Shown one piece after another: positions 4,269 through 5,566 of a stretch of DNA of 5,566 nucleotides. Location: positions 1 to 5,566 of the forward strand of contig JAMONQ010000191.1 of assembly GCA_027065635.1 (NCBI GenBank), in the 5' to 3' direction. Position 1 is the first letter of the stretch; each line of letters begins with the position of its first letter. Below the pieces are notes generated by a model. It searched no databases and was not told the origin of the DNA. It worked only from the letters and a program-made list of their open reading frames with translations. The stretch comes from Campylobacterales bacterium. GTDB lineage: Bacteria > Campylobacterota > Campylobacteria > Campylobacterales > Hydrogenimonadaceae. The position numbers were made by a program, and so were the translations under genes.

Positions 4269-5566
4269 GCATAGGCAGCTCGATCCAGAACATGGCCCCG
4301 CGACTCGTGTTGCGGGCGCTTATTCGGCCGTGAAGCCTCTTTTCAACAATCATCTTCGACATATATAGACCCAAACCGGTCCCTCTGGCCTGGTATTTGG
4401 TAGTGAAATAGGGTTCGAAGATCTTGTCTATTATCTTCTTGTCAATTCCGCCGCCGTTGTCTCTTACATTTATATTTACCGTCTCGTTATACCTGACCAT
4501 AATCTTGATGGCAGGATCATTGACTCTCCTCTCTTTCAAAACGTCGACAGAGTTGTATATTAGATTCAAGAGCACCTGTTTCAAATCGTTGGCGTTTCCG
4601 CCGACGACTCTCTCCTCCTGCGGCAGAGTTATCTTCAATCTTATCTTCTCGTCCTCCAGCAACACGGAAACCAGTCTGACAGTTTCACGTATCGTCTTGC
4701 AAATTTCAAACGCCCCAGGACGACTGTAGTCTTCGCCGTTCGAGGCGTAACTTCTAAAATCGTCTATAGTATCCGACAGATAGTTGAGTGTCTGATTGAT
4801 CTTTCTCTCGGCCAAAAGTATATGCTCTTTCGAAATATTTCCTACTTGCGCTTTCAATGAGAGATCCTGCATTACCAGGGCGATAATGTTCAGAGGCTGT
4901 CTCCACTGGTGGGCGATATTGTTGATCATCTCTCCCATAGATGCCAGCTTCGCCTGGTGGAAGATCAACTTGTCCTTTTCCCGGTTTCTTCTGACCTCTA
5001 TCTCCACTCTCTTCTCCAAAGAGGCGTTCAGCTCCGCAAGCTCCCTGGTACGTTTCTCGACCTCCTCCTCGAGATATCTGTTCAGGGAGATGATCTCGTC
5101 CGTACTTGAAGATACGAGTGTCGAAAGAGTGGCAAGCAGCTTGTCCTTTTTAGAAAAATCCATCGCACGGTCGGCTATATCCATTCTAGCATTCGGATCT
5201 TCCGAAAGAGTGACTCTGGAAATCGAGTAGTTCAAAAACCGGTTTTTATCCTCTTTTTTACCGAACTCTCCGAAAGTTATTAGTGAAAAGAGCTTTTCAG
5301 GCTCGTTGAAATATTTGGCCGCATTGTTCATTACATCCGCATATCCGTTATAGTACGAAATGCAGATGAAGTACCATGATGTCTGTGCCGGCATATCTTT
5401 ATATACATCCGGAATCTTTTCGTAGCGCTCGATCATGCGTCTGTAGTGACCGAAGCCTATCTGTACTCTCTCGCCCTTCTCGAACTTCCCCGTAAAAAAG
5501 CCTCTCCTCTTTTCATCGAGCCTGATCAACGCTCTGGCTACCTTTCTATCTCTGCTGTCACACTTG
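4258..5566 (-). CDS. Cytoplasmic sensor histidine kinase with FIST_C-like sensor domain (5' end outside window)
   Basis: 435 codons are visible and the frame stays open to the window edge. The TTG at 5527-5529 is an internal codon, since in-frame coding (KCDSRDRKVARA) precedes it. Counting from that TTG, residues 1-110 look like the end of a FIST_C domain: FFTGKFEKGERVQIGFG, SWYFICISYYNGY and LITFGEFGKK, then FLNYSISRVTLSE. FIST domains are predicted cytoplasmic small-ligand sensors. A predicted coiled coil (about 145-195) follows, then the phospho-acceptor box MGEMINNIAHQWRQPLN with His207 (nt 4909-4911). The HATPase_c domain has an N box (NLIYNSVD, 322-329), G1 (DNGGGID, 357-363), F box (FEPYFTTK, 371-378) and G2 (GTGLGLYMSK, 383-392). 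No membrane segment is seen. All kinase residues are intact. The stop TGA (4258-4260) lies inside the 3' end of the convergent response regulator gene, its likely partner. The kinase call is certain; the FIST call is probable, made from pattern only. Confidence 0.95.
   Translation of the reverse strand, partial: KCDSRDRKVARALIRLDEKRRGFFTGKFEKGERVQIGFGHYRRMIERYEKIPDVYKDMPAQTSWYFICISYYNGYADVMNNAAKYFNEPEKLFSLITFGEFGKKEDKNRFLNYSISRVTLSEDPNARMDIADRAMDFSKKDKLLATLSTLVSSSTDEIISLNRYLEEEVEKRTRELAELNASLEKRVEIEVRRNREKDKLIFHQAKLASMGEMINNIAHQWRQPLNIIALVMQDLSLKAQVGNISKEHILLAERKINQTLNYLSDTIDDFRSYASNGEDYSRPGAFEICKTIRETVRLVSVLLEDEKIRLKITLPQEERVVGGNANDLKQVLLNLIYNSVDVLKERRVNDPAIKIMVRYNETVNINVRDNGGGIDKKIIDKIFEPYFTTKYQARGTGLGLYMSKMIVEKRLHGRISARNTSRGAMFWIELPMLRA
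4297..4316 (+). other. 8-bp hairpin downstream of the response regulator, inside the kinase gene
   Basis: CCCGCGAC (4297-4304) pairs with GTTGCGGG (4309-4316) through one G-T wobble around the tetraloop TCGT. It starts 28 bases past the response regulator stop codon and lies within the last codons of the kinase. No T-tract follows, so it is not a standard intrinsic terminator; it could still shape or protect the 3' end of the regulator mRNA. A coincidence of coding sequence is possible. Confidence 0.35.

Noticed and set aside
4796..5230. 144-codon plus-strand frame opposite the sensor kinase
   Set aside because: Fully inside the kinase coding region; its Ser/Phe-rich composition is what antisense of Glu/Arg/Lys-rich coiled coil produces.
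5527..5529. TTG at 5527-5529 as the kinase start
   Set aside because: The reading frame continues upstream without a stop to the window edge and the start would cut a FIST_C-like domain, so the gene begins outside the window.

Overview
The window looks like chromosomal DNA of a free-living member of the Campylobacterota (former Epsilonproteobacteria). The evidence is compact gene packing, AGA/AGG- and ATA-rich codon use at roughly balanced base composition, a CinA-family protein with a divergent N-terminal domain, and a cytoplasmic FIST-type sensor histidine kinase beside a stand-alone response regulator. The genus cannot be fixed from the sequence alone, and no mobile element, CRISPR array or phage gene is visible.

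Left part (1-3110): the minus strand carries the first 639 codons of isoleucyl-tRNA synthetase (ileS), cut by the left window edge just after its KMSKS loop. Divergent from it, on the plus strand, is a CinA-family gene with an intact C-terminal NMN-deamidase-type domain and a degenerate N-terminal domain. About 107 bp separate the two start codons. This gap holds back-to-back -10 elements, a perfect 6-bp inverted repeat in the -35 zone of both promoters, and a ribosome binding site that moves the CinA start seven codons in from the first ATG.

Middle (3111-3713): a consensus promoter (TTGACA, 17-bp spacer, TATAAT) drives a four-gene tRNA cluster, Lys(UUU)-Glu(UUC)-Val(UAC)-Asp(GUC), all with encoded CCA ends. 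The promoter overlaps a possible terminator hairpin of the upstream gene. A perfect inverted repeat sits at the predicted 5' end of the transcript, and a small repeat/hairpin sits in the Lys-Glu spacer.

Right part (3714-5566): a 184-residue response regulator on the plus strand joins a CheY-like receiver to a C-terminal ribbon-helix-helix (CopG/Arc-like) domain. It converges tail-to-tail, with an 11-bp overlap, on a sensor histidine kinase on the minus strand. The kinase runs off the right edge, and its visible N-terminal part resembles the end of a FIST_C sensor domain. The two probably form a signalling pair: cytoplasmic ligand, FIST domain, His kinase, Asp of the receiver, RHH DNA binding. 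The pairing is inferred from adjacency only. This two-component pair is the most unusual content of the window; the rest is housekeeping (tRNA charging, tRNAs, NAD recycling).
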